Shown: positions 1-5,793 of the stretch, one piece after another | Layout: every line of letters begins with the position of its first letter | Position numbering within the stretch: the stretch's first letter is position 1 | The notes under the pieces: model-generated | The model's database searches: none | Told to the model about the DNA's origin: nothing | What the model saw: the letters and a program-made list of their open reading frames with translations, nothing else | Position numbers and translations under genes: made by a program | IMG/VR virus record: IMGVR_UViG_3300035156_000075 | Coordinates: 1-43,878 of that record | Length of the DNA stretch: 43,878 nucleotides | Origin: a virus | Strand: one strand, 5' to 3'

Positions 1-354
1 GTCGCCGTGGCGTTCATTCCAAATGCTGCCTACGGTGATGTCGTCAATCACATCGATGGGGACAAGCAAAATAACGCTCTGTCCAACCTCGAGGTAGTGA
101 CATCCCAAGGCAACAATCTTCATGCACACAGAACGGGACTAACCCCTAAACCAGGGGCCTCTGTCTATCACAACGTCCACATCAGGCTTAGTAAGTACAA
201 GGATAAAACCTATACCTACTACATAGCCAAGGTGAAGGACATGCGTAAGGTGATCCTGTGGAAACAGTTCACCTCTGAGATCGAAGCTGCGAAGGCTGTT
301 GATGTCTTCCTGGATTCGATCGGCGATACGCAGAGACAGCGAAACTTCCCGTAG
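1..354 (+). CDS. Intron-encoded HNH homing endonuclease (5'-truncated by window edge)
   Basis: The frame is open from base 1, so the start lies outside the window; the GTG at 7 is not the real start. The visible 117 residues contain an HNH core (VNHIDGDKQNNALSNLEVVT) with the His-Ile-Asp-Gly and Asn-Asn-x4-Asn-Leu pattern typical of phage HNH homing endonucleases. A C-terminal AP2-like DNA-binding segment follows, from about residue 57, ending with an EIEAAKAVDVFLD helix. It stops at 354, directly before the catalytic 3' part of a group I intron. The ORF would therefore be carried in an intron loop and would cut intron-less alleles to spread the intron. Family membership is firm. Activity is inferred. 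Confidence 0.85.
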   Translation, partial: VAVAFIPNAAYGDVVNHIDGDKQNNALSNLEVVTSQGNNLHAHRTGLTPKPGASVYHNVHIRLSKYKDKTYTYYIAKVKDMRKVILWKQFTSEIEAAKAVDVFLDSIGDTQRQRNFP

Positions 355-531
355 TCCTAAATGCCCAACGACTAGAGCGAGAGCTCGTAGGACATAAGCC
401 AATGATGTCCGAAACGGTGGCTCCCCAAACAGGTCATGCTGTGGGGATTGATATAGTCTGATCTGCGTGGTGACACGCAGCAGTTCATAAGAGAACGGGT
501 GAGGCCTTGCGAGCCTCGTCGAACATAAATG
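355..531 (+). ncRNA. 3' half of a self-splicing group I intron (P7, P8, P9 elements)
   Basis: The R element is at 364-374 (CCCAACGACTA) and the S element at about 447-460 (ATTGATATAGTCTG). GACTA at 370-374 pairs with TAGTC at 454-458 as helix P7. Between them GGACAT (390-395) pairs with ATGTCC (405-410), fitting P8. After S, CTGCGTG (463-469) and CACGCAG (474-480) form a P9 hairpin with a GTGA loop. GAGGC (501-505) and GCCTC (513-517) form a further P9-type hairpin. The predicted intron ends with the terminal G at 531 (CATAAATG), after which the ATPase frame continues. P1 to P6 and the 5' splice site lie outside the window. The match to phage group I intron cores is by eye. Confidence 0.8.
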
Positions 532-927
532 ACATGGGAGTTCATGAACAAGCTGATCAAGGGCAACGAAGTCACTGACGACAAGGTGGCTCTCTACGCC
601 GGTACCATCACACCGGAGATCGCTGCCCAGTTCACGCAGTTCACCAAGGTCTTCAAGGATCTAGTCACCGTCAAGGAGATCCTCAACGATCCAATGGGTG
701 CGATGGTCTCCAACGACACCAGCACACGATGGGCAACCATCTGCGCGATGATGGAGAAGGTGGACGACCAGAACTTCGATGGTCTCTCCACTTACGCCAA
801 TCGGTATCCCCTGGACTTCCGGGTGCTGTTCTTCCGCTCGACCATGGCTCGCAATCCGAGGCTGGTTAAGCACCCTGCATTCTCGAGGTCCGCTCTCGAA
901 CTCTCTAAGTATCTCCACGCAGCCTGA
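532..927 (+). CDS. MoxR-like AAA+ ATPase, 3' exon (C-terminal part)
   Basis: The frame begins with Thr-Trp-Glu directly after the predicted 3' splice site. It runs 131 codons to TGA at 925-927. MoxR ATPases have a conserved (S/P)PRT(W) segment near the C-terminal lid, so TWEFMNKLIKG would be its right half, with the split at a conserved residue. The rest is a helical lid domain ending in KYLHAA. N4-like phages carry a MoxR ATPase just upstream of a VWA protein (N4 gp24 and gp25), and a VWA gene begins at 2306 here. An ATG at 529 could start a short independent protein, but that ATG coincides with the last intron bases. The 5' exon with the Walker motifs lies outside the window, so the ATPase identity rests on this fragment and context. 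Confidence 0.65.
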   Translation, partial: TWEFMNKLIKGNEVTDDKVALYAGTITPEIAAQFTQFTKVFKDLVTVKEILNDPMGAMVSNDTSTRWATICAMMEKVDDQNFDGLSTYANRYPLDFRVLFFRSTMARNPRLVKHPAFSRSALELSKYLHAA

Positions 928-938
928 AAGGCTTAATC

Positions 939-1181
939 ATGATCAGTATGGTGAAGATTATAGTGCTTCAGTTGGTTCCCGAGGAGGAACTGGACAGTGA
1001 CGATCAACATCAAGATATCGAGGGAGTTTACTCCTACGAGATCATGGATACGGGAACAGCAGCTGAAGAAAAGGCCCTCGACCAATTTCATGAAGATGTC
1101 GCCATCGCCTGTCTCGAAGACTTCGACATCGAGGCTCGTACCATCAGCCAGCGCCCCATACCCGATATCAACGCCACCTGA
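939..1181 (+). CDS. Small acidic hypothetical protein (80 aa)
   Basis: It starts at ATG 939 with a GAAAGG Shine-Dalgarno at 926-931 that overlaps the stop of the ATPase exon. The product is acidic, with a predicted beta-strand opening (MVKIIVLQLV) followed by EEELDSDD and an ATAAEEKALDQFHEDVA-like helical region. I do not recognise a family. It opens a run of small genes, each starting within a few bases of the previous stop, which suggests one translationally linked operon between the ATPase and its VWA partner. Longer frames overlapping it (for example from 997) have unnatural composition and are not credible. Confidence 0.6.
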   Translation: MISMVKIIVLQLVPEEELDSDDQHQDIEGVYSYEIMDTGTAAEEKALDQFHEDVAIACLEDFDIEARTISQRPIPDINAT

Positions 1182-1191
1182 AGGGAATCTG

Positions 1192-1404
1192 ATGTCTCAC
1201 TCCATGACCACGGCTCCCCTCGAGGTACGGAATATCACCGCCAAGAAGGGACCGATCGATAACACCTACCGTGCCGGTCTCAACCGGGCGGTGGTGGAGG
1301 TCTATGCGCGTTCACTGGCTCAAGCCAAGCAGCGTGCAATCGAACACTTCAAGCCGAGTAAGAAGGACCTGAGCCTGCTCTGGGTCCTGCTCAAGGGAGG
1401 CTGA
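1192..1404 (+). CDS. Small basic hypothetical protein (70 aa)
   Basis: ATG 1192 is chosen over the upstream in-frame start at 997 because AAGGGA sits at 1181-1186 and the residues upstream of 1192 overlap the previous gene. The product begins MSHSMTTAPLEVRNIT, then carries a helical, Arg/Lys-rich region (residues 30-60) and ends in LLKGG. The codons for the C-terminal Lys-Gly-Gly contain AAGGGAGG, which serves as the ribosome-binding site for the next gene. No family recognised. Confidence 0.6.
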   Translation: MSHSMTTAPLEVRNITAKKGPIDNTYRAGLNRAVVEVYARSLAQAKQRAIEHFKPSKKDLSLLWVLLKGG

Positions 1405-1407
1405 ACC

Positions 1408-1602
1408 ATGATCTCCGTAGCACTACCCCAGGATTTGGCCTTACGCGCCTGCCTGTTGTTGGCACGAGCCTATGCTCTTGGTGAAGAAGCCGAAGGCTGC
1501 GTCGATTGGTCGGATGTGGACACTGCCTGGATCGCAGCCAAGAAAGCCCTGGTTGCTGCTGGCATTCCACTTCCTCAAGCCCAAGAAGAAGAGGAGGACT
1601 GA
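1408..1602 (+). CDS. Small acidic hypothetical protein (64 aa)
   Basis: ATG 1408 follows the previous stop as TGA-ACC-ATG, with AGGGAGG upstream. The product is helical, with an Ala/Leu-rich first half (LALRACLLLARAYALGEEAE) and a C-terminal run of acidic residues (EEEED). The GAGGAGG coding those Glu residues is the likely ribosome-binding site for the next gene. There is no membrane segment and no family I recognise. Confidence 0.6.
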   Translation: MISVALPQDLALRACLLLARAYALGEEAEGCVDWSDVDTAWIAAKKALVAAGIPLPQAQEEEED

Positions 1603-1605
1603 ACC

Positions 1606-1803
1606 ATGCCGAAGTACAGTGTGGAAATCTCCCAGCTGCGTTGGGAGTACACCACGGTCGAGCTTGAGTTCGAGGAAGAAGTCTCTGATCGGATGATTCT
1701 TCAAGCAGCGGAAGAAGCTGGCTGGAACTCTGATTGGAGTACCGGCGAGATCGATGAGCGCGAGAGTGCTCACTACGAGATCAAGCTGATCGAGGAAGTC
1801 TGA
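1606..1803 (+). CDS. Small acidic hypothetical protein (65 aa)
   Basis: It starts at ATG 1606 in the same TGA-ACC-ATG junction. The product looks like a compact alpha/beta protein: an N-terminal strand pair (KYSVEISQLRWEYTTVELEF), a helix around DRMILQAAEEAGW, and a C-terminal strand (AHYEIKLIEEV). Its strongly acidic character and size are common among phage host-takeover proteins, but that is only an analogy. No family recognised. Confidence 0.6.
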   Translation: MPKYSVEISQLRWEYTTVELEFEEEVSDRMILQAAEEAGWNSDWSTGEIDERESAHYEIKLIEEV

Positions 1804-1806
1804 ACC

Positions 1807-1989
1807 ATGGACGGTATGGGAGACTTCCTGCGTCCGTATCGTGTGTTCTACGAGCACCGCAATAGCTTCACACCGATGCGGTACTTCTGCTGGGCTATCG
1901 ACCATCAACATGCACGCGAACAGTTCATGCTCTCTGATCATGAGGGCACGTTCATCCGTGCCGAAATCATGGAGACAGTGTGCTTATGA
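1807..1989 (+). CDS. Small hypothetical protein (60 aa)
   Basis: ATG 1807 follows a third TGA-ACC-ATG junction, with GAGGAAG upstream at about 1791. The sequence is rich in aromatic residues (FLRPYRVFYEHR, RYFCWAIDHQHAREQF) and looks like a small single-domain alpha/beta protein. The stop overlaps the start of the next gene (ATGA at 1986-1989), implying translational coupling. I recognise no family. Confidence 0.6.
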   Translation: MDGMGDFLRPYRVFYEHRNSFTPMRYFCWAIDHQHAREQFMLSDHEGTFIRAEIMETVCL

Positions 1990-2309
1990 ATAAGAGTGAG
2001 ACGGTGGGCGTGGTGGTGGTTCCGCGCAACGTGGTGCAGTTCGCTGCGTGGGCGCTTCGTCGCTCTGAATACCTTGAGTGCGCCAGAGCCCTGGAAGCCG
2101 CTCTTGCCGCCCCGCCCGCCGCGCCGTCCGATGATGTGGCGCTGCTGCGGGCCCTTGTTGCCGAGCTGGCCGACGAGGTGGAGGCTGACGTGAACGACGA
2201 GTACCCCGCCACCCAGCGCGAGCAATACGCTTTTGCCCGAGCACGCTACGACCGCGACATGGACGTGGTACGCCGCGCCCGCTCCGCCCTCGCGAGCCGC
2301 CCCGCATGA
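1986..2309 (+). CDS. Hypothetical protein, GC-rich gene (107 aa)
   Basis: ATG 1986 overlaps the previous stop as ATGA. A GTG two codons upstream (1980) is the alternative start. The product has a short N-terminal strand (VGVVVVPRNVVQFAAWAL), an Ala/Pro-rich middle (EAALAAPPAAPSDD) and a helical C-terminus with many Arg and Tyr (EQYAFARARYDRDMDVV). The gene is much more GC-rich than its neighbours: 45 of 60 bases in 2101-2160 are G or C by hand count. This suggests separate acquisition from a high-GC source. Its stop overlaps the start of the VWA gene (ATGA, 2306-2309). No family recognised. Confidence 0.65.
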   Translation: MNKSETVGVVVVPRNVVQFAAWALRRSEYLECARALEAALAAPPAAPSDDVALLRALVAELADEVEADVNDEYPATQREQYAFARARYDRDMDVVRRARSALASRPA

Positions 2310-3493
2310 GCGCTGTCGAAACCATCGACCGAACCAAAGACATCCAGTACCTCACCAGGGAACTGGATAAGATCAAGTCCATGGTGTTCATGGGCAAGAA
2401 CTCTGCTTTCTTTGGTTCACTCATGTGCTCTCTTGGCTTCGAATGGGTTACGAACATCCCCACCGCTGCCACTGACGGAACCAAGATCTACTGGAATCCT
2501 GAATACTTCCTCCGACTGCCCAAGGAATCCAGGCGTACCGATCTCATGCACGAGCTTGGGCATAACTCGGGGTTGCACTTCCTGCGTCAGGGAGACCGTG
2601 ACGCCAAGCTGTGGAACATAGCCACCGATATACGGATTGACCTGGATCTGGAAGCCGATGGCTACACGTTCGAGGGTATTGAAGGCGTCCTCACCTTCAA
2701 GGATCTCGATGCCCGCAAGTACGCGGGTACTTGGACCGATGCTCAGGGCAAGAGCCACATGTGGCTCGAGGAGGACATCTACGATGACCTCCTGAAGAGT
2801 CACTTCAAGCCTCCACCGAACTACCAACCCACCATGCAGCCTGGTGGACAGGGCAAGATCAACGCCAGCGTGAATACCCTACTCAAGGCCGTACACCAGG
2901 CCAAGATGCAGGGCGGTGACGCAGCTGGCATCGGCACGGGTAAGTATGAGCTTCTGATCAAGAAGTTCCTGGCTCCCGTGGTTCCGTGGGAGACGCTCCT
3001 GCATGTCTTCATGACGGAACTGATCGAAGAGGGCTATACCTGGACACGTCCTAATAGACGTTATCCGGATATGTACCTGCCCAGTCGCCATCGTGAGGCG
3101 GGCAAGTTAGACCATCTCATGTACTACCAGGATGTCTCTGGCTCGATCCTCGATGCGGATAATGTGCGGTTCAACTCGGAAATTGCTTTTGTTAAAAGTA
3201 AGTACAAACCGAAGAAGCTGACCCTAGTTCAGTTCGACGATGGTATCACAGACGAAGTGAGCTTCGACGAGAACGACCCATTCGATGAGATCAAGATCAT
3301 TGGACGGGGCGGTACGAATCTTGAGCCAGTGCGTCAGCATATCATTGATCATAAGCCCACGGCTGCGATCATATTCACGGATCTCGAGGTGACTCCTATG
3401 AAGCCGCTTCCTTTCGACATCCCGATCATCTGGATCACCATAAGGAATACCGGGGCAACTGTGCCGTTCGGTAAGATCATCCACATTCGATAA
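2306..3493 (+). CDS. Zincin-like/VWA-domain protein (N4 gp25-like partner of the MoxR ATPase)
   Basis: The 395-residue product combines two domains. Residues 20-230 resemble the putative metallopeptidase domain found with DUF2201 proteins and contain HELGHNSGLH (H82, E83, H86, H91), an intact zinc-protease motif. Residues 270-395 form a VWA-like domain with the metal-ion site DVSGS (D276, S278, S280), a GGTNL loop near 335 and an FTDLE strand near 357. MoxR ATPases and VWA proteins act as chaperone pairs that remodel or insert metal into protein complexes, and the N4 family carries such a pair among its core genes. Here the ATPase lies just upstream at 532-927. The target is unknown. The start is set by the ATGA overlap at 2306. 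Confidence 0.85.
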   Translation: MSAVETIDRTKDIQYLTRELDKIKSMVFMGKNSAFFGSLMCSLGFEWVTNIPTAATDGTKIYWNPEYFLRLPKESRRTDLMHELGHNSGLHFLRQGDRDAKLWNIATDIRIDLDLEADGYTFEGIEGVLTFKDLDARKYAGTWTDAQGKSHMWLEEDIYDDLLKSHFKPPPNYQPTMQPGGQGKINASVNTLLKAVHQAKMQGGDAAGIGTGKYELLIKKFLAPVVPWETLLHVFMTELIEEGYTWTRPNRRYPDMYLPSRHREAGKLDHLMYYQDVSGSILDADNVRFNSEIAFVKSKYKPKKLTLVQFDDGITDEVSFDENDPFDEIKIIGRGGTNLEPVRQHIIDHKPTAAIIFTDLEVTPMKPLPFDIPIIWITIRNTGATVPFGKIIHIR

Positions 3494-3501
3494 GAGGAAC
3501 C

Positions 3502-3774
3502 ATGACAGACAGTTCAATGATCGTCGTCGCCTGCACACACTGTCACTCTATGAATGTTCAGAAAGATGCCTTCGCGTCTTGGGACTTCGAGGGCCAAGAG
3601 TGGGTGTTGTGCTCGACCTTTGACGACAACACCTGCGGTGACTGCGGGGAGAGTACGCACGGGGAAGAGATCACTGTTCCCCATAAGCTCTGTGCTGAAG
3701 CCGACGAAGACGAGATTCAGGCCTACGTTCACTCCCTATACGAAACTACGTTCACCCCCAGTACCGAGAAGTAG
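3502..3774 (+). CDS. Small Cys-rich protein, probable zinc-ribbon (90 aa)
   Basis: ATG 3502 follows AGAGGAACC, eight bases after the VWA stop. Residues 10-50 carry two Cys pairs: CTHC near the N-terminus and CGDCGE about 35 residues later. This spacing fits a zinc ribbon. The remainder is acidic (EADEDEIQAYVHSLYE). Zinc ribbons of this kind bind nucleic acid or RNA polymerase, but nothing here shows the target. A second small Cys-rich ORF occurs downstream at 4653. Confidence 0.65.
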   Translation: MTDSSMIVVACTHCHSMNVQKDAFASWDFEGQEWVLCSTFDDNTCGDCGESTHGEEITVPHKLCAEADEDEIQAYVHSLYETTFTPSTEK

Positions 3775-3784
3775 GCAAATCCTG

Positions 3785-4663
3785 ATGGTCATCAACGGCA
3801 GTAAGCTGATCTTCAACGCCCCGATCAAGAACATGATCGGCACCAAGGTCTATGAGAACGGTGTGTCTCATGGCCTTGGTGAGGCGGGCTACGACATCCG
3901 CATCAAGGAGGACATCACCTTTAGTCGTGATCTGTTCCTCAAGCGGTGTGTTCAGCGCCTGGTTCTCGATAAGGACGGCGACATCCTAGAGCATCACATG
4001 GAGCCAGGTCGATTCGTCCTGGCTTCGGCTCTGGAAGAGTTCGCCATGCCCCTGAACATGATGGCCGAGATCAAGGACAAGTCCTCATGGGCTCGTCGCG
4101 GTCTTAGTGTCTATAACACCGTGATCGAGCCCGGATGGAGGGGCTGGTTGACCCTCGAGCTCGTCTATAACGGTCATCGGGATCTCCACATCCCAGCTGG
4201 TTCAGGCATAGCCCAGGTGGTCTTCAGCGAGGTAAGCAACCCCGCTCAGTACACTGGACGCTATCAGAACCAGGAGAGCCGACCGGTCCCAGCCATCACG
4301 TCCAAGGCTAAAGAGCAGCTCACTCTCGATGCCTTCGAGAGGGTGCATGTGTTCTCCAAGCTCCCTGACGAGACGGGTGGCTGCCCCTATTGCGACAAGG
4401 CCAAGGCCTGGCTCGTGGAGAAGGGCATCCCTCATACCGTCGAGGAGCTGGGTCCGATCCAGCGCCAGGCTCTCTATGACCAGTACGGCCTGGTCGATGG
4501 CAAGCGTACCGTTCCCCAGGCCGTCATCTATGACGGTGAGGGGGTCTCCCACCGAATCGGGGGGTACGCCGAGCTGGTGGTGTCCAGCGTGGAGAGCCTC
4601 TTCGGGCATGGCAATGATCGGGCCGATTCCAGTCAGTATTCTGGACAGCGTAATGCCCGGTGA
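3785..4663 (+). CDS. dCTP deaminase/dUTPase-family domain fused to glutaredoxin
   Basis: ATG 3785 is preferred over the longer frame from 3554, which overlaps the previous gene. Of 292 residues, 1-165 form a trimeric dUTPase/dCTP deaminase fold. SSWARRGL (100-107) matches the deaminase Ser-Ser-x-x-Arg nucleotide-binding motif. IEPGWRGWLTLEL (114-126) carries the Glu (E125) at the position of the dCTP deaminase catalytic Glu. This favours dCTP to dUTP conversion, feeding dTMP synthesis by the ThyX encoded downstream, but bifunctional or dUTPase activity cannot be excluded. Residues 186-275 are a glutaredoxin with a CPYC active site (200-203) and TVPQ (242-245) supplying the cis-proline. An extra loop (KLPDETGG) precedes CPYC. 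The glutaredoxin could reduce ribonucleotide reductase, which is not seen here. Confidence 0.85.
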   Translation: MVINGSKLIFNAPIKNMIGTKVYENGVSHGLGEAGYDIRIKEDITFSRDLFLKRCVQRLVLDKDGDILEHHMEPGRFVLASALEEFAMPLNMMAEIKDKSSWARRGLSVYNTVIEPGWRGWLTLELVYNGHRDLHIPAGSGIAQVVFSEVSNPAQYTGRYQNQESRPVPAITSKAKEQLTLDAFERVHVFSKLPDETGGCPYCDKAKAWLVEKGIPHTVEELGPIQRQALYDQYGLVDGKRTVPQAVIYDGEGVSHRIGGYAELVVSSVESLFGHGNDRADSSQYSGQRNAR

Positions 4664-4781
4664 TCCCGAGGTGAACCTTCCCGTCTGCCCCGTATGTGGG
4701 GAAGAAATCGAGGACGGTGACGGCACGGAGCAGGGCGGTGAGTTCGTTCATTTCATCTGCTTAGGAGAGATGGACGAATAG
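4653..4781 (+). CDS. Very small zinc-ribbon-like protein (42 aa)
   Basis: This short ORF starts at ATG 4653, overlapping the end of the deaminase-glutaredoxin gene by 11 bases. It encodes a 42-residue protein with CPVCGEEIEDGD near the N-terminus and EFVHFICLGE near the C-terminus. The CxxC...HxxC arrangement suits a minimal zinc-binding knuckle. No strong ribosome-binding site is visible (CTGGACAG lies upstream), so expression may depend on coupling. The motif makes it more believable than a random ORF. Confidence 0.5.
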   Translation: MPGDPEVNLPVCPVCGEEIEDGDGTEQGGEFVHFICLGEMDE

Positions 4782-4799
4782 GTTGCAGACCCATCGATC

Positions 4800-4827
4800 G
4801 TCGTCCATGGTTCCTGCCATGAACGAC
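4800..4827 (+). promoter_or_regulatory. Hairpin downstream of the 4653-4781 gene
   Basis: GTCGTCCATGG (4800-4810) pairs with CCATGAACGAC (4817-4827) with a single C-A mismatch and a six-base loop. It lies 19 bases after a stop codon and 16 bases before a stronger hairpin. There is no U-tract, so it could be a 3' RNA-stabilising or processing element and not a terminator. Confidence 0.4.
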
Positions 4828-4842
4828 ACCTAGCCCCAGACA

Positions 4843-4879
4843 GCATAAAGGCTCCCGCTTGCAACGGGAGCCTTTATGC
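4843..4879 (+). terminator. Perfect 15-bp hairpin, probable (bidirectional) terminator
   Basis: GCATAAAGGCTCCCG (4843-4857) pairs perfectly with CGGGAGCCTTTATGC (4865-4879) around a seven-base loop. The A-rich left arm and the CCTTT of the right arm give the look of a bidirectional intrinsic terminator, although there is no long U-run after the stem. It separates the nucleotide-metabolism genes on the left from the helix-turn-helix gene that follows. Confidence 0.65.
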
Positions 4880-4943
4880 CGACCCACAGATGGGATCGAG
4901 AAATGCCTGCGACGGCTTTCCCGAACCTACATCACCGAACCCA

Positions 4944-4966
4944 TCACGCAAGACCTTTTTGCGTGA
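4944..4966. promoter_or_regulatory. 8-bp inverted repeat, possible operator
   Basis: TCACGCAA (4944-4951) and TTGCGTGA (4959-4966) form a perfect inverted repeat with a seven-base centre. It lies just upstream of the helix-turn-helix gene at 5021-5557. The size and symmetry suit a dimeric helix-turn-helix operator, possibly for autoregulation. It could equally be an RNA hairpin. Apart from the hairpins listed, nothing gene-like is seen in 4782-5020. Confidence 0.35.
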
Positions 4967-5020
4967 AGTGGTGAGGTGTGTCTGATCGGGTCCTGGCGCT
5001 CAACCAGGAAGTGCCTATAC

Positions 5021-5557
5021 GTGGCCCACAACAACCTGCACCTGGGGATCGTACTGACGATCTCAGCCAAGCCCCTGGATCTGGCTCCGGGACCGCTGAA
5101 GCTGCTGCTCAGACTGCGCCAGATGGCTGGAACCGATCGATTCTTCGACACCCTGACGAGCTCCATGGCCACCATCCTGGGGGTGTCCACGAACACCATC
5201 CGGAATTGGAGAGAGGTCCTCGTCGAAGCTGGCTACATCCACTGGGTCACCAGGACGTGCAACCGGATGTCGGGCTGGACCAGGATCTACATACGAGAGT
5301 CAGTCGAGCCCCCATCACGCAAGGCCAAGCTGGCTGAGCAACGCCGTATCGATGCCCAGCCTGCCCCTCTACCGTGGCAGAAACCGAAGCCGGTCGTTCT
5401 GCCCCCGAACATAAAGCCGTGGTGGAAAACCCCAGTGAAAACAATCCTTTCTCTGGGGGGTGCACAACGCCATGCGCCCATTAAGACAAGTGAAAAGAAA
5501 GAAGCTCTGGAGCCAGGAGAAATCCTTCGCCTGGCTCAGAAGTGGGGGCTCGCATGA
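5021..5557 (+). CDS. Helix-turn-helix DNA-binding protein (178 aa)
   Basis: GTG 5021 is chosen because AGGAAG lies at 5007-5012. A GTG at 4976 is the alternative and would add 15 residues. The first 80 residues look like a winged helix domain: helices around PLKLLLRLRQM, then SSMATILGVSTNTIRNWREVL (48-68) as the helix-turn-helix, and a wing (GYIHWVTRTCNRMSGWTRIYI). The C-terminal half is Pro/Lys-rich and probably flexible. The layout resembles phage replication-initiator or transcription-regulator proteins, but I cannot say which. A perfect inverted repeat just upstream (4944-4966) is a candidate binding site. Confidence 0.7.
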   Translation: MAHNNLHLGIVLTISAKPLDLAPGPLKLLLRLRQMAGTDRFFDTLTSSMATILGVSTNTIRNWREVLVEAGYIHWVTRTCNRMSGWTRIYIRESVEPPSRKAKLAEQRRIDAQPAPLPWQKPKPVVLPPNIKPWWKTPVKTILSLGGAQRHAPIKTSEKKEALEPGEILRLAQKWGLA

Positions 5558-5572
5558 GCCCAAGGAGAGAAG

Positions 5573-5713
5573 ATGAGTAAAGTCTCGTACTGGATCGACG
5601 CCATAGAGGCCCCTAGCCGATCCCTGAGCATGGGACCGCTGCGTGGTCTGATCATCAGCATCCCGCTCTCCCTGGTTCTTTGGGCTCTGATCCTTCTGCC
5701 GTTTTGGTGGTGA
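5573..5713 (+). CDS. Small single-span membrane protein (46 aa)
   Basis: This ORF was found by reading the gap after the helix-turn-helix gene. It has a strong AAGGAGAGAAG just before ATG 5573. The N-terminal 20 residues are soluble (MSKVSYWIDAIEAPSRSLSM). They are followed by one hydrophobic helix (GLIISIPLSLVLWALILLPF) ending in two Trp. It would sit in the host inner membrane. Size and topology allow a small holin-like or membrane-accessory role, but it lies far from any visible lysis cassette, so function is open. Confidence 0.6.
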   Translation: MSKVSYWIDAIEAPSRSLSMGPLRGLIISIPLSLVLWALILLPFWW

Positions 5714-5740
5714 TCAGGGCAATCGAGCCTTCCTCCTACT

Positions 5741-5771
5741 TAGGCACGATAATAGAGAGTTATCGTGCCTA
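5741..5771 (+). terminator. Perfect 12-bp hairpin between genes
   Basis: TAGGCACGATAA (5741-5752) pairs perfectly with TTATCGTGCCTA (5760-5771) around TAGAGAG. It lies between the small membrane protein and the next gene. There is no U-tract after the stem, so it may attenuate or protect RNA ends instead of terminating. It is also compatible with a protein-binding palindrome. Confidence 0.45.
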
Positions 5772-5793
5772 GCACCCTCCAAAAGGAACCAAA

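Noticed and set aside
997-1191. Upstream extension of the 1192-1404 gene
   Set aside because: The residues are Ser/Pro/Arg-rich and lie over the previous gene in another frame; the internal ATG 1192 has a good RBS.
1441-1941. 166-codon minus-strand ORF in the small-gene run
   Set aside because: The plus-strand genes here have well-placed Shine-Dalgarno sites and coupled junctions; the antisense frame has none.
4782-5020. A further gene in the gap before the helix-turn-helix gene
   Set aside because: The gap holds hairpins and stop codons in all frames; no ORF with an RBS.
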